Source: Verrucomicrobiaceae bacterium (lineage in GTDB: Bacteria > Verrucomicrobiota > Verrucomicrobiia > Verrucomicrobiales > Verrucomicrobiaceae). From it: 64,000 nt of DNA. The stretch is taken from NCBI GenBank assembly GCA_016795465.1, contig JAEUHK010000085.1, positions 62,001 through 126,000 of the forward strand. The letters run 5' to 3'. The notes beneath the pieces were generated by a model. That model was not told the origin of the DNA. It did not search any database and worked only from the letters and a program-made list of their open reading frames with translations. Of the stretch, positions 1-12,300 are shown piece after piece; position 1 is the stretch's first letter, and the number at the start of each line of letters is the position of its first letter. A program made the translations under genes and the position numbers.

Positions 1-1
1 T

Positions 2-3000
2 GTGCTCCGCCTCAGCGGCGGCAGTGCTCTCACCGACACGGCACCGGTCAACATCATGGCGGATGACACCGCGGCGCTGGAACTCACCGCGGGGCACACG
101 GAGACCATCGGCAGGCTCGAAGGCGGCCTCGACAGCCGCGGCCGGGTGATCATCGGTGCCGGAGCCACACTCACAATCCTGCAAACGGATGGTGACACGA
201 CACTGCTGGAGGGCCTCGTCTTCGGCGGCGACATCAGTGGTGCCGGGACACTCATCAAAAGCGGTGATGACGCCCTGATCTTGGAGGGTGACTCCAGCCT
301 CACGGGCCCTGTGATCGTCAACGGCGGCCGTCTGCAATTGCAAAACCGCTTTGGGAAGCTGGACAATGCCAGCTCCTTCACGCTAATCAGCGCCGAGCTG
401 AACCTCGACCAGGACACCAACGTGGGAACGATCGACCGCGTGGGCAACACCGCCGGCATCACGCTTCACAGCACCGCCGGCACGCGTGGTCTGTGGTTCA
501 GCAGCAATCAGGACGCCACGCGCAATGAGAACGTGGGCCTCATCACCCTCGGCTTTGGTGACAATCGCATCCAAGTGGACACCGGCGGCGGAACCAGCAC
601 CTCCCGCATCGCCCAATTGCAGGCCGACAACCTCTCCCGCGGCACCAATCACGGCACCGCGCTCATCGTCGGCCAGTTGCTGGGAAACACCTCGAACGGC
701 CGTGCGCAGTTCCTGCTCGACAGCGATCCCTCCGGCGGCAACGCCGCGGTGGGCGGCGGCGGCGCGGCGGGCAGCACCACCATCTCCATTTATCCCTGGC
801 TGGTGGGTGAATCGACCGCCAACAACGACACCAACCTCTTCGACAATCACGGCAACTCCTTCGTGATGGATGCCAGCGCCGCGACCAGCACCCCACGGGC
901 CAATTTGCGCGTGCTCACGACCGCGGAATACGTCACAGATGAGGCAGCGTTCAACGCGTTGGGAGGCGTTTCAACGGACAACGTGCGTTTCGCCACGAAT
1001 CCCGCCGCGCCGCTCACCAGCACCGCGACGGCAATCAATTCCCTCGTGCTCGATTCGACCGCCGGCATCACGCTCACCGGGCCTGCTTCCGCGCTCGAGC
1101 TGACCACTGGTGCTTTGCTGGCCGCCAATACCGGGGCTCATTCGATTGGCGGATTCACCGCGCTCACCTCCGGTGCCTCGCGTGACTTCATCGTGTATGT
1201 CACGAATCCGGCTGGGAGCCTCACGATCGACTCGCCGCTGACTTCCGCGGTGCCGCTGGTCAAATCCGGTGCCGGGACGCTCATCCTGGGTGCCGCCACC
1301 GGCAATGCGTTCAGCGAGGTGTATCTGAATTTCGGCACGCTTCAGTTCGACGATGCCGACAAGCTCGGCGCCACCACGCCGGTGCGTTTCGCCGGCGGCA
1401 CGCTGAAGGTGGCGGCGGGTTTTGTGGATGACCTCGGCAGCCGCACTTTCACTCTCAACACCGGCGGCGGCACCATCGACACCAATGGCGTGAACGTGAC
1501 GGCCACGGACCTGCTGCTGGCGGGTGCGGATACGCTCACGAAGACGGGCAGCGGCACGCTGACGCTCGCGGGAAGCACCGCCACCACGCAGACGGGTGCG
1601 ATCATTTTACGGCAGGGAAGCCTCGTCCTCGGGCAGGACACCGGCGTCAACGCGGTGGGCACAGGCGGCGTCTCCGTGCTGTCCAACGCTACCACCGGTG
1701 CCACGATCCTCAGCAATGCCGCGAACGAGCAAATGGCTGACACAGCCCGTGTGACAATCGTGAACGCGGGCTCGAACGCCACGGCCAACTGGGACCTGGC
1801 TGGATTCACCGAGACGGTGGGCAGCCTCGATCTGACGGTGGTGTCGAACTCCGGCAACGGCAGCAAGATCCTGCTCAATGGCGGCACCTTGATCGTGAAC
1901 GGTGACATCACCTTCAACAACAACCGCGCCGCCACGGGCAACACGCCGAGCTTCCTGGAGATCACCGGCAACAACAGTCCGGGCAGCGCAGGCACGCTGG
2001 ACCTCGGTGGAGGCCTTCGCACGATCACCGTGCAGACCAACCAGACCGGCACGGCAAACGAGCCGGGCAGTGATGCGGGCATCGAGGTCGCCATCGCCAA
2101 TGGCGGCATCGTCAAAGAAGGCGCTCGTGCTCTTTTCCTCAGCGGCGCCAGCACCTACGCGGGCGGCACGGTCATTAACCAAGGCACCATCAGCATCTCG
2201 AACTCCGCCGGTCTGGGCGCAGACAGCCCAGGCAACTCCCTCACCATTCGCGATGGCGCGATCCTGCAGAGCACGGGGGCCAGCGTGATCCTGGGAACCA
2301 ATCAGAACGTGGTCCTGGATGGCACCGGGGCCACCGTGGATGTTGGTGGCGGTGCGACGGGCAGACTGGAGTTCACCGCCGTGGTTTCCGGCCATGATTG
2401 TGCTCCTTTGACGAAAACCGGGGCAGGGCAGTTGGTGCTCTCGGGTGCCAATACCTACGCGGGTGGCACCACCGTGGCCCAGGGCACACTTGTGGTGGCG
2501 AATGCCGGCGGTTCCGCCACGGGCTCCGGCAGCCTCACCACGGCCGCCGGGACCACTTTGGCGGGCAACGGCCTCATCACGGCTGCGGCCGATAATTTGA
2601 TCACGCTGGGAGGAAGCCTCAATCCGGGTATCCCGGGCTCGTCGGCCAGCGGCATCGTCTCGCTCGCCGTTTCCGGCGCAGGCACCATTTCCTTCGCGGG
2701 GGTCACCATCGACCTGCTGGACAACGTGGGAGACAACCCGGCGGCATCGAATGATCGGGTGAACGTCATCGCCAGCGACTGGGGCAACCTGCTTTTCAAT
2801 GGCACGCTGGATGTGGTGACCGCCCTAGACACAGCTTCGTGGGTCAACGGCGACCGGTGGCAGATCTTTGATTGGAGCGGCATCGCCAGCGGCACGGCTC
2901 CATCGGTCGGAGCAGGCGGTTTTGCTGCCATCAACCTGCCCAGCCTCTCCGGCGGCCTCTTCTGGGACCTCGACGGGCTCTATTCGAGCGGTTATATCGC

Positions 3001-3082
3001 CGTCACGAATGTGCCGGAGCCGTCTCGTGCCCTCCTCATGCTCATCGGTCTCACCTTGTCAGGCCTCCGCCGGAGGCGCTAA
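2..3082 (+). CDS. Giant autotransporter-associated beta-strand repeat protein with PEP-CTERM tail (5' partial)
   Basis: This is the C-terminal part of a large secreted adhesin-like protein; the reading frame is open at the left edge, so the start is outside the window. The 1,026 visible residues are rich in Gly, Thr, Ser and Ala and carry recurring strands such as KTGAGQLVLSGANTYAGGT, the signature of autotransporter-associated beta-strand (PATR-type) repeats. The tail reads VPEPSRALLMLIG followed by RRRR, a PEP-CTERM sorting signal (motif, hydrophobic helix, basic end) that in other bacteria is processed by exosortase. Residues 1 to about 560 match a stretch of the next gene, including shared IPW/YPW..GE and DNVR segments. 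Its ligand and exact role cannot be read from sequence. Confidence 0.88.
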   Translation: MLRLSGGSALTDTAPVNIMADDTAALELTAGHTETIGRLEGGLDSRGRVIIGAGATLTILQTDGDTTLLEGLVFGGDISGAGTLIKSGDDALILEGDSSLTGPVIVNGGRLQLQNRFGKLDNASSFTLISAELNLDQDTNVGTIDRVGNTAGITLHSTAGTRGLWFSSNQDATRNENVGLITLGFGDNRIQVDTGGGTSTSRIAQLQADNLSRGTNHGTALIVGQLLGNTSNGRAQFLLDSDPSGGNAAVGGGGAAGSTTISIYPWLVGESTANNDTNLFDNHGNSFVMDASAATSTPRANLRVLTTAEYVTDEAAFNALGGVSTDNVRFATNPAAPLTSTATAINSLVLDSTAGITLTGPASALELTTGALLAANTGAHSIGGFTALTSGASRDFIVYVTNPAGSLTIDSPLTSAVPLVKSGAGTLILGAATGNAFSEVYLNFGTLQFDDADKLGATTPVRFAGGTLKVAAGFVDDLGSRTFTLNTGGGTIDTNGVNVTATDLLLAGADTLTKTGSGTLTLAGSTATTQTGAIILRQGSLVLGQDTGVNAVGTGGVSVLSNATTGATILSNAANEQMADTARVTIVNAGSNATANWDLAGFTETVGSLDLTVVSNSGNGSKILLNGGTLIVNGDITFNNNRAATGNTPSFLEITGNNSPGSAGTLDLGGGLRTITVQTNQTGTANEPGSDAGIEVAIANGGIVKEGARALFLSGASTYAGGTVINQGTISISNSAGLGADSPGNSLTIRDGAILQSTGASVILGTNQNVVLDGTGATVDVGGGATGRLEFTAVVSGHDCAPLTKTGAGQLVLSGANTYAGGTTVAQGTLVVANAGGSATGSGSLTTAAGTTLAGNGLITAAADNLITLGGSLNPGIPGSSASGIVSLAVSGAGTISFAGVTIDLLDNVGDNPAASNDRVNVIASDWGNLLFNGTLDVVTALDTASWVNGDRWQIFDWSGIASGTAPSVGAGGFAAINLPSLSGGLFWDLDGLYSSGYIAVTNVPEPSRALLMLIGLTLSGLRRRR

Positions 3083-3205
3083 GGGTTCCAGCAAGCTTTG
3101 AGGGGGGATCTTGAAGCAAGGATCATCGTTCATCCGAAGGGTGGCATACGGGCGTGGCGGTTCATGTCATGGTCAAATGCCGGGCTGGTGTTCCCAAACC
3201 TTCGG

Positions 3206-3236
3206 AGTTGTGGCAAATAGCGCTACAGTTGTGGCA
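3206..3236 (+). promoter_or_regulatory. Direct repeat AGTTGTGGCA x2, spaced 21 bp
   Basis: Two exact copies of AGTTGTGGCA start at 3206 and 3227, exactly 21 bp (about two helical turns) apart, in the 287-bp spacer before the giant gene at 3370. Same-face direct repeats fit binding by a dimeric regulator. No convincing -35/-10 pair was found. Confidence 0.35.
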
Positions 3237-3325
3237 GCCTGGTTGCCCCGAAAGTCCCGAAAAAACCTGAAACAACCGAACATTTGGCTGGTTGAGCGGA
3301 CCAAGTTTGGCTACTAGCCTGTAGT

Positions 3326-3343
3326 CCCTGCCGCGATGCAGGG
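3326..3343 (+). other. Small hairpin in the 5' leader of the giant gene
   Basis: CCCTGC-N6-GCAGGG forms a perfect 6-bp stem about 26 bases before the ATG at 3370. It has no T-tract, so it is not a terminator. It could be a leader structure. The rest of the 3083-3369 spacer holds no gene that I can support. Confidence 0.3.
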
Positions 3344-3369
3344 TCCAACCCCCACCGACCCGTTTAGTT

Positions 3370-6300
3370 ATGCTCCAGCCACTTCGCGCTCACCGCGCGT
3401 CCTTGTCCATGTTCATGGCCGTCATTCTTGCGGCCTGGCAGATTACCCAGCCGATCCAGGCGGCGACGTTTTATTGGGACACGGATGGCAGTGATGCCGG
3501 TAATGCCGTCGTTGGCACGAGTCTGGGCGGCACGGGCACTTGGGACATCGCCACAGCGAATTGGTGGCCAGTGCCTTCGGGAGCGCTGACGACATGGAGC
3601 AATACCAATGCGGACATCGCCATCTTCTCGGGGCCTTTCTCGGCGCTGCCGACACTGAACACGGTCACTCTCAGTGGGGCGCTCACGGCTAATCAGATTC
3701 AGTTTTGGCGCTCGGGTTATACGCTGACTGGCGGCACTTCGCTCACGCTCGCGGGTGCGAATGCGGGTTTGTATGCCCAGGTGGCCGAGACCGCGACGAT
3801 CAGCAGCCTTCTCGCTGGTTCAGACGGCCTTCTTAAAACCGGTGGCGGCTCTGTCCGGCTCAGCAATCCTTCAAATAGCTACACCGGGACGACGACCATC
3901 GCGGGAGGCTCTTTGATCATTAACAGTGCTGCTGCCTTGGGTGGCACTGGAGCGGTCAACGTCACCGCTGGAAATGGCACGCCATCCAATGTTCTGGTTC
4001 TTGGTTTTACCGGCGGGTCATTGGTCCTGGATGGATCGACTGCCGGCTTCACTCTCTCCCGCGATCTGAATCTGGAGGGGCGTGGTCCCCGAGGACAGAA
4101 TGGCGCCGCCCTCCTGAGCACGGGAAACAACACGCTGTCCGGTGTGGTGAGCACAGCCTCGAGCACACAGACTCCCGCCACCTTTCGCAACACCCAGCTG
4201 AGTTCGGCCAATGGCACCCTGACGCTCTCGGGCACGCTCAATGTGCTGGGGACTGCGGGCACCACGATTACCACTCTCGGTGGTGGGAATGTGGCAGGCG
4301 TGGGGAACTATAATCTTACCGGGGTGCTTTCGGGCACCGGCACTCTGGAGAAAACGGGTGGAGGCACTCTTTTCCTCAATCCTTCGGACACCTCGGGATT
4401 CGCTGGCCGGTTGAGGGTCAGTGGCAGCGCAGCCATCGGCCAGAGCAGTGTGCGGATCACCGCGCTAAATGTTTTGGGCACTGCAAACAGCGGCACCACC
4501 AGCGCGCCTGTGGATTTAAATGGAGGCACTCTGGAGATTCGCTCCGATTCCAGTCTCAATTTTGGCAAGAATGTTTATCAGCGGGCATCAAGCACCATTT
4601 TTGTCGGTCCGGCGGTGGGTGGGTCAGCGGTGAATGGAACCGTGACTTTCGGCAACATGTCGTTCGAGGACAATATCACGAATACCTTCAACAGCCGGAA
4701 CGGCTACGGGGTCAGTTTCACAACAGCGCCAGTGAATGGGGGGGATAACGGCAGCACCATCACCAACAACATGGGCGGCACTCTCAGCTTCACCGGGAAT
4801 TTCTGGAGCAACGCTGACAACGCGGCCAACCGCACAATGACGATCGCCGGCAACGGGAACACCGTCATCAATGGCAACGTGATCGCTTCAGCGGCGGCGT
4901 TTAATCATGGTCTGGCCAAGACCGGCAGCGGTGCATTGACGATCACAGGCACGGGATCGACGCTGGATGGCGGTGTGAGCGTGCAGGGAAGCCTCATCAT
5001 CACTGACTTCCGCTCCATCACCAACAACACCTCCTCCATAACGCTGGGCAATACCACGACGACAGCAGGAAACCTGATCATCGGCACGGCCACGGCGGCC
5101 ACCGCGGGGGGGCTGACTACGAGCAAGCCCATTATCCTCGCCACTACCACCGCCTCTAATTCGATTTACGCGAATCAGAGTGTCGCTGAGCCTGTGGTGC
5201 TCAACGGTGGGATCACAATGCCAGCCACAACGTCCGCCTCGCTCATCCTTGGTGGCACCAACACGGAAGACAACATCATTAATACCGCCATTCCCACGGG
5301 TGGCGGTGCCAGCCCATCCAACGGGTTGGTCAAAACTGGCTCAGGCACCTGGGTGCTGAACGCAGCCAATGCCTACAGTGGCGCGACGACGATCCAGAAC
5401 GGCACACTGAAGCTGCGTGCCACCGCGGCTTCCTCAAACGTCATCCTTGAAGCCGGGACAAACACCGTGGTTTTTGGTGCGAATGCAACGACTGGCACTG
5501 CGGGTGGCATATTGGAGTTCCGAGGCTTCACGGGTGCCTCGACCACGGAAACGCTGGGTGCTCTCACTCCCACGGCTGGCGCGGCGACGGTGCGGCTGCT
5601 GGGCAATGGGGGAGCGGCGAATCTCACGTTCACCTCTTTGGGCGCCACAACCGCAGCCTCCAGCGTGAACTTTGACACTTCTAGCGCCAGTGGTGGCGTC
5701 ATTACCCTTACCGGGCAGGCTGCTACGACGGCCACCACCCTTCCCGGGACGGCCAACTTCCTTGGTCATCTCTACATCAACGGTGCTAATTTTGCCACCA
5801 TCAATGGCTCGGCACAGGTCGTGGCTCCCACCTATGCGGGAGCGGGGGACTTCCAGAATGCAGCCAGTGCCTTGGTTTCCGCCGTCCATAACAAATTAAC
5901 CGGCAGTTTTACCAGCGGGGCGCTCACAATATCCTCCTTGGTCACGAATAGCCAGACGCTTGCGCTCAGTGGAAATCTAGTCGTTTCCACTGGTGGCATC
6001 CTGCAGTCCGGTGGCACGGCCACCATCCAGAGTGACAGCGGCACCGCCCGCTTGATCAATGGAACTGGGACCGCCGGAAGAAACATCGCAATCCGCGTGG
6101 ACCAAGCCAGCGATGTCCTGAACCTCGGAACACTGACCAATCCCGTGAACATTGCCAGTTTCACGACCGGGGGCATGACCAAGAACGGTGCCGGGTTGCT
6201 GGACATGTTTGGGACCAACGCCCAGACAGGCACCACCAACATCAACGAGGGAACCGTCCGCCTCTCCGGAGCAGCGGGGCGTCTCTCAGCCACCAGTGCC

Positions 6301-9300
6301 AACTTGGTTATTCGACAGGGAGCCATTCTCGAACTGAATGGCACCACCGCCGCCAACGCCACTGTGGCCGCGCTCGACGGCGCAGGCATCATCAAAAACA
6401 TCGATGCAAGTGCAGCGACCTTCACCCAAACGGGAGCGGGCACTTGGGCGGGTATTTTTCAAGATGGCGCAGGAGTGTTGAATGTTACCAAGGCTGGAAC
6501 CACAGGTGCTCCAGTCTGGTCTGGCTTGAACACCTACACTGGCGTCACCACCATCGGTGGCACCACGGGGTCGGTCACGGTGGATGTCTTGGCGGACGGA
6601 GGCGTGCCCAGTGGCATCGGTGCCTCCAGCAACGCCGCTTCAAATCTGATCTTCAGCGGCACCACCGCCGGTATTATTTACCGCGGCAACATCAACGAAG
6701 GGGCGCTGACCCTCGGCTCCCGCTCCGCCACCACTGACCGCCTTTTTACCCTTTCCGGCTCGGGGGCTACGCTCACTTCTGACGTTACGAACAACAACGC
6801 CATCGTCTGGAGCAACACGGGAGCCATCGTTCACGGCACCGACGCGAACCGCACACTCACATTCGCGGGAACTTCCCAAGGGGACAATACCTTCAATCCG
6901 CAGCTCACGGACAGCACTGGATTCGTCACCAGCGTGACAAAGACGGGCACTGGCATTTGGCGCTTGGGCAACAGCAACAATACTTACAGCGGCCCCACCG
7001 TCATCACCCAGGGCATCCTCATGGCAACCAACAATGAGGGCCTTTCTGCCAGCTCCAACCTTCAGTTTAACGGGGGCACTCTCTACAGCCAAGGCACCTT
7101 CACTCGAAACATTGGCACAGCTGCAGGGGAAATGCAGTTTCTTGCACCCGCCGCTAATACCGCCCAGTTTTCTGGCGGCTTCCTCGGTGGTGACAGCAAG
7201 CTCACGGTGGACTGGGCTGGAACCCCTGTATGGGGCGGTGGTTCTGGGTTCTTGGATACTCGCAATGGCTTGTTGCTAAATGGCTCACAGGCCCAGGCGC
7301 AAGGTGCCACCGGCTCCAACGCACTCTCTGAAGTCGAGATTGCAGGTGATTTCTCTCTTGGCACGGCGTCCCCAGCTGGCGGCAGCGCACTTTCTTTCAC
7401 CCTCGCGCAGAACAGCTCCACAGTAAGCGGCCTCGCTTCAACCGCCGGCCTCGTGGTCGGCCAGTCATTCACTGGCACGAACGTGCCTTCCGGTGCTTAT
7501 ATCGTCAGCGTCAACAGCGCCACCCAGATCACGCTGAGCGCAAACACGGCCAACACAGGCGGCATCGCGGGCACTTATACGAATGGAGCCTTTGTCGCCG
7601 ATCCTCTCCGTGCCATCCGCGTGGATGACAATACTCAAACCGGCGCCGACTTTGCCACCATCAGCGGTGTGATTTCGGCCGGGGACGCTGTCACTGGCAT
7701 CCGCAAGCTTGGCTCTGGGACCCTTCGCCTCACGGGAGCCAATACTTACCAAGGTGAGACCAATGTGAATCAGGGAGCCCTGGCTGTCCGGTCTTTGGGG
7801 TTCAGCGGTTCCGCAGGCACCTCGAGTGTCGGTGCCGTCACTGTTGCCGCTTTTACTGATGCGAACGCAGTCACTCTCGGAAACGGCGGGACTGGCGGGG
7901 CCATCCTCCAATACATCGGGGCAGGTGAAACCACTAATCGCAAGATTCGGCTCAACAGCACCACAGGCAGCATTCAGATCCACGCGGATGGGGCAGGCCC
8001 CCTGATTCTGACCAATGTCGCCAATGACATGGTCGCAGGGGCCAAAACATTGTTTCTGCGGGGCACCAACAACGATGGAAACATGATCACCAGCCAGCTC
8101 TCCGACAACGGAGGGGTGTTGTCCGTTACCATCGACAGCAATGCCACCTGGATTCTGGCCAATAGCGCAAACAACTACACCGGCACCACGACCGTCAGCG
8201 CAGGTGCGCTCGGCATCGGACACGACACGGCGATAGGGGGAGCCATCACCAACTCCAATGGTAACATCTTCGCCTATGGTGGTGATCGCACGGTCAGCAA
8301 CACGATGACCATGGGTAACAATGCGAACTGGGGCTTCCTCGGGGATTACAACCTGACCTTCTCCAATGCAGTTCTTGGCAGTTCGGCCAACTCGAACATT
8401 CTTATCAATAGCATCTCGGCAGGCAAAGCTCTCACATTCACGGGGCTGGTGGCGAATGCTTTGACTGGCACACGAAACTTCACGGTGGATGGTCCTGGCG
8501 AGACCATTATCAACGGAAACTTCACCACCAGCACCGCTTTTGGCGTGCAGATCATCAAAACGGGTGACGGAACACTGACTTTGGGAGGTGACGGCACCGT
8601 TTCCAATTGGAATCAGGTCGGCACCGGGATGGATTTGGATCGAGGAACGGTGAAGTTTATCACCAATAACGCCATCAACACCACGGCAGGCTATGCGGGA
8701 ATCACCCTTAGCCCCGAGCTCACTGAAAGTGACACGGCCACGATCGATCTGAATGGCACCAGCCAGACCGTCAATGCTTTCACCGCAGCCGCGGCCGCCA
8801 CGGGAGCGGTCATCATTGATAACACCGCCGCCACTGCCGCCACTTTGACCTTGGGGGCGAATAACGCGACGGTGAGCATCACCAACACCGGTGCCCGCAC
8901 CATCACCGACAGTGGCACCGGGGCTCTCTCGATCGTGAAGACGGGGAACACGGCTGCTGTCCTGCCCACAGGGATGACGCTTACTTATCAGGGAACCACC
9001 TCCAGCACGGGCGGCGGCTCCTTGACTATCAACTCTGCTCTGAATGGCACCTCAGGCCTTGTCGCAACGGGCAGCAGCACACTCGCACTTCCCGGCGGGC
9101 TGACAGCGCCTGGTGTGATCACCGCCGTCGAAGTTGGCGGGGGCTCCACCCTTAGCTTGGTGGATGGCACTGGTAGTGCTATTGCCAACCTCACCACCCT
9201 GAACCTTGGTGCCGGCTCCGGGACTGCCACCTTGAATCTTAACGTCGGTGATCAAAGCACGGCAGGTGACTACCTGAACACAGACACACTGACGCTCCTC

Positions 9301-12300
9301 ACTGGTGGCACACTCAGCCTGGCAAATACGATCACCTTCAACCTCACGGATGCAGGCCTCAACCCATCCACCACCTACACACTCCTCAATGTCGTGGACG
9401 GTGGCATTGCTGCCTTTGGCATCGGTAACATGATTCAGGGGGCCACTCCTGGAGGCTTCTCTGGCTTCACCTGGTTTGTGGACAACAATGTCGTTCAGAT
9501 CACCACCGGAACGCTCATCACCGGCAGTTCTTATTGGAGAGGTTTGACGGACAACACATGGAATGCCAACGCCAATAACTGGTCCTCCGACAAGGCGGGC
9601 ACCATTCCCGCCGTTTCGATCCCGGGCAGCGGCTCAGACGTTGTTTTCGCCTACGATGGCATCGCGTCCGCTCCTTTGACGACCACCCTGGAGCAGAACA
9701 TCAAGATCAATTCCCTCACCTTCGAGTCAGGGACTACCACGCCAACGTCTGTCACTATCGCGCCCGGGGCGGTCAGCACTAATCGCCTCGAAGTCGCTCC
9801 TCAGGTAGCCACAGATGGCATTAAGATCACCGCTGGTGGCCCGCCAGCAGTCACGATTTCCGCTCCGCTGCGTCTCGGTAACAACCAGACCTGGAACGTC
9901 GCCGGTTCCACCTCCGTGCTCACCCTGTCTGGCGGATTGCAGGGGGAAAAGGACGTGACCCAGACTGGCGCCGGCAAGGTCATCGTCTCCACTGCGGCTG
10001 ACAACGCCTTCAACAGTGGCAATACCGCCGATTTCACAGTGAACGGCGGCAGTTTGGAGATGCAGAGCATCGACTCACTTGGGGTCACGGGCAAGCGGGC
10101 TAACGTCGCTGTGAACACTGGCGGTGCCTTCTACTACAACAACGCCACGGCAGGCACGGTGACCAATAACCTCATGCTCGGTGGAGGCACTCTCTCAGCA
10201 GGTGGGAACGGCCACACCTACAGCGGCACCGTCAATGTTAGTGGAAATTCCTTCATCAACATGGCTGATTCCAACGGCCCTGCTTCCAACACTGCCCGCA
10301 GCATCACCCTTTCCGGTGTGGTGAGCGGTTCTGGCAGTCTGACCATCGACAGCAACAGCGGGGTGAGCAGTGGTAACCAGTTGAATGGCACATTGACCAT
10401 GAACAATGCTGGCAATACCTGGACAGGCGATCTTAACTTCAATGAGGGCACGGTGACGCTTGCTTCTGCGGTTACGCCAGCTTTTGCGACCAACAATGTG
10501 ATCTTCAATGCCTTTGGTCGTCTTAATCTTCAGGGGCTGAACAGTCAGACGCTGACCCGCTCTGGTACTTTGTCATACGCCGCAGGAGCCATCGGCGAGT
10601 TCGGCGTCGATAACACCAGTGGCACATCCAGTGCCGACTTCTTGGTGGATCAGAATGGACTGGTCTCACTTGGCGCTGGTGGCACTGGAGGCAATCTGCG
10701 CGTCTATCTGGCGGATGCCTTCAGCAAAATGAACATCACCGGGGGAGTGACGCTTGGTGGCAATAGCAGCATCTCAGTCGGTGGAGATGCCCTTGGCGTC
10801 CTGGAGATATCAAGCGTGATCTCCGACGGCGGCAGCGGCTATGCACTGGCCATCAACGACGATTTTGGTGGATGGGGCACCACCAATCGCACGGCCCGCC
10901 TCACGAGCCTGAATACCTTTTCCGGGAATTTCGCCTTGGGTGAGGGCGTCGCGGAGTTCAACACCGTCACTGGAATCAGCGGTGCGGCAAGCAGCCTGGG
11001 CCAAGGCACGGCCATCACGATTGGCGGTGGTACCCTGCGCTTCATCGGCTCTGCCAGCCAAACCACGGACCGCGCGATCTCCACCACGGCCTCCTCCACC
11101 CTTTCGGCCAATGGCACCAGTGGTGCCAAAATCACCTACACGGGTGCCATCACTCAGGCTTTGGACAACAGCCTGACGCTCTCCGGTGCTGCCGGAAGCG
11201 AAGGCGAGATCACCGCCGGGATCAACCAGGCGGTAGGAACCGCCTCCGATCTAACGGTGAACGGCGGAACTTGGACATTGTCGGGGGCCGCATCGACCAT
11301 CTCGGATGACGTCGTCGTGAGTGGCACGACGACCATTTTGAACCTCAATACGGCCGGAGTGCTGGTTTTTGGAACGAGCACCGGGAATCTGCTCCAGATC
11401 ACCAATGGAGGCATCGTGAACTTGGGTGCCTCCGGAACCATGACCGGGTTTGCCGACACGGGCGTTTACATCGCGCAGAGCGCCGGCGGAGCCGAGGCGG
11501 TGCTGAACATGAACAGCTTTAACCAGACGTTCCTCCGATTGATTTTGGGTGAGCGCCTCGCCGACCGTTCGGGCCGCATTGACGGCACGGGAACTCTCAC
11601 CATCGATGGTGCGACGGGGATCGAACTCTATCGCGGGACCATCAACGCTAATCTCGCCAGCACCGCTGCGACACCGTTTAACAAATATGGTCCCGGCATT
11701 GTCACGTTGAAAGGTGACAACAGCGGCATAGCCACCACTAGCGCGGCGATCATCAACGAAGGAACGCTCGTCCTTGACTACACTGCCAGTAACACCACGA
11801 AGCTTCGCGCGGCCTCAGCGCTGGACATGCGTGGTGCCGATCTGACGTTGATCGGCAACGCTGGTGCCGCGACCGCACAAACTGTCGCTAGCTTCACCCT
11901 CGGCTCTGGCGGCAACAACGTCATCACGCTTACTGGGGGAGCCGGGCAAGAAATCGTCCTCAACATGAATGCCATCACCCGTGCCGTGAACAGCCAGGAC
12001 GGCACCATCCGGTTCAATTTGCCGACGGGCACTCAGAGTGCCACCAACGGCATTACGACTGACACGCTGAACACGATTGGCACGGCTCCGAATGCCATTT
12101 TGGGTGCCTGGGCCACGGTCACAGACGGTAGCGGCACCTTCTTTGCCCGCAACGTGACCAACGCCGCCGATGGCAACATCGGTGCTGCGGTGACCACGCT
12201 CCAGGATGCGGTCGGTTCCTGGCTTGCGGGTGAGAACATCAGTGACTCCACCGGGTTTACCGGCACCGTGACCGGCAGTTTTATCAACAGCCTGCGCTTG

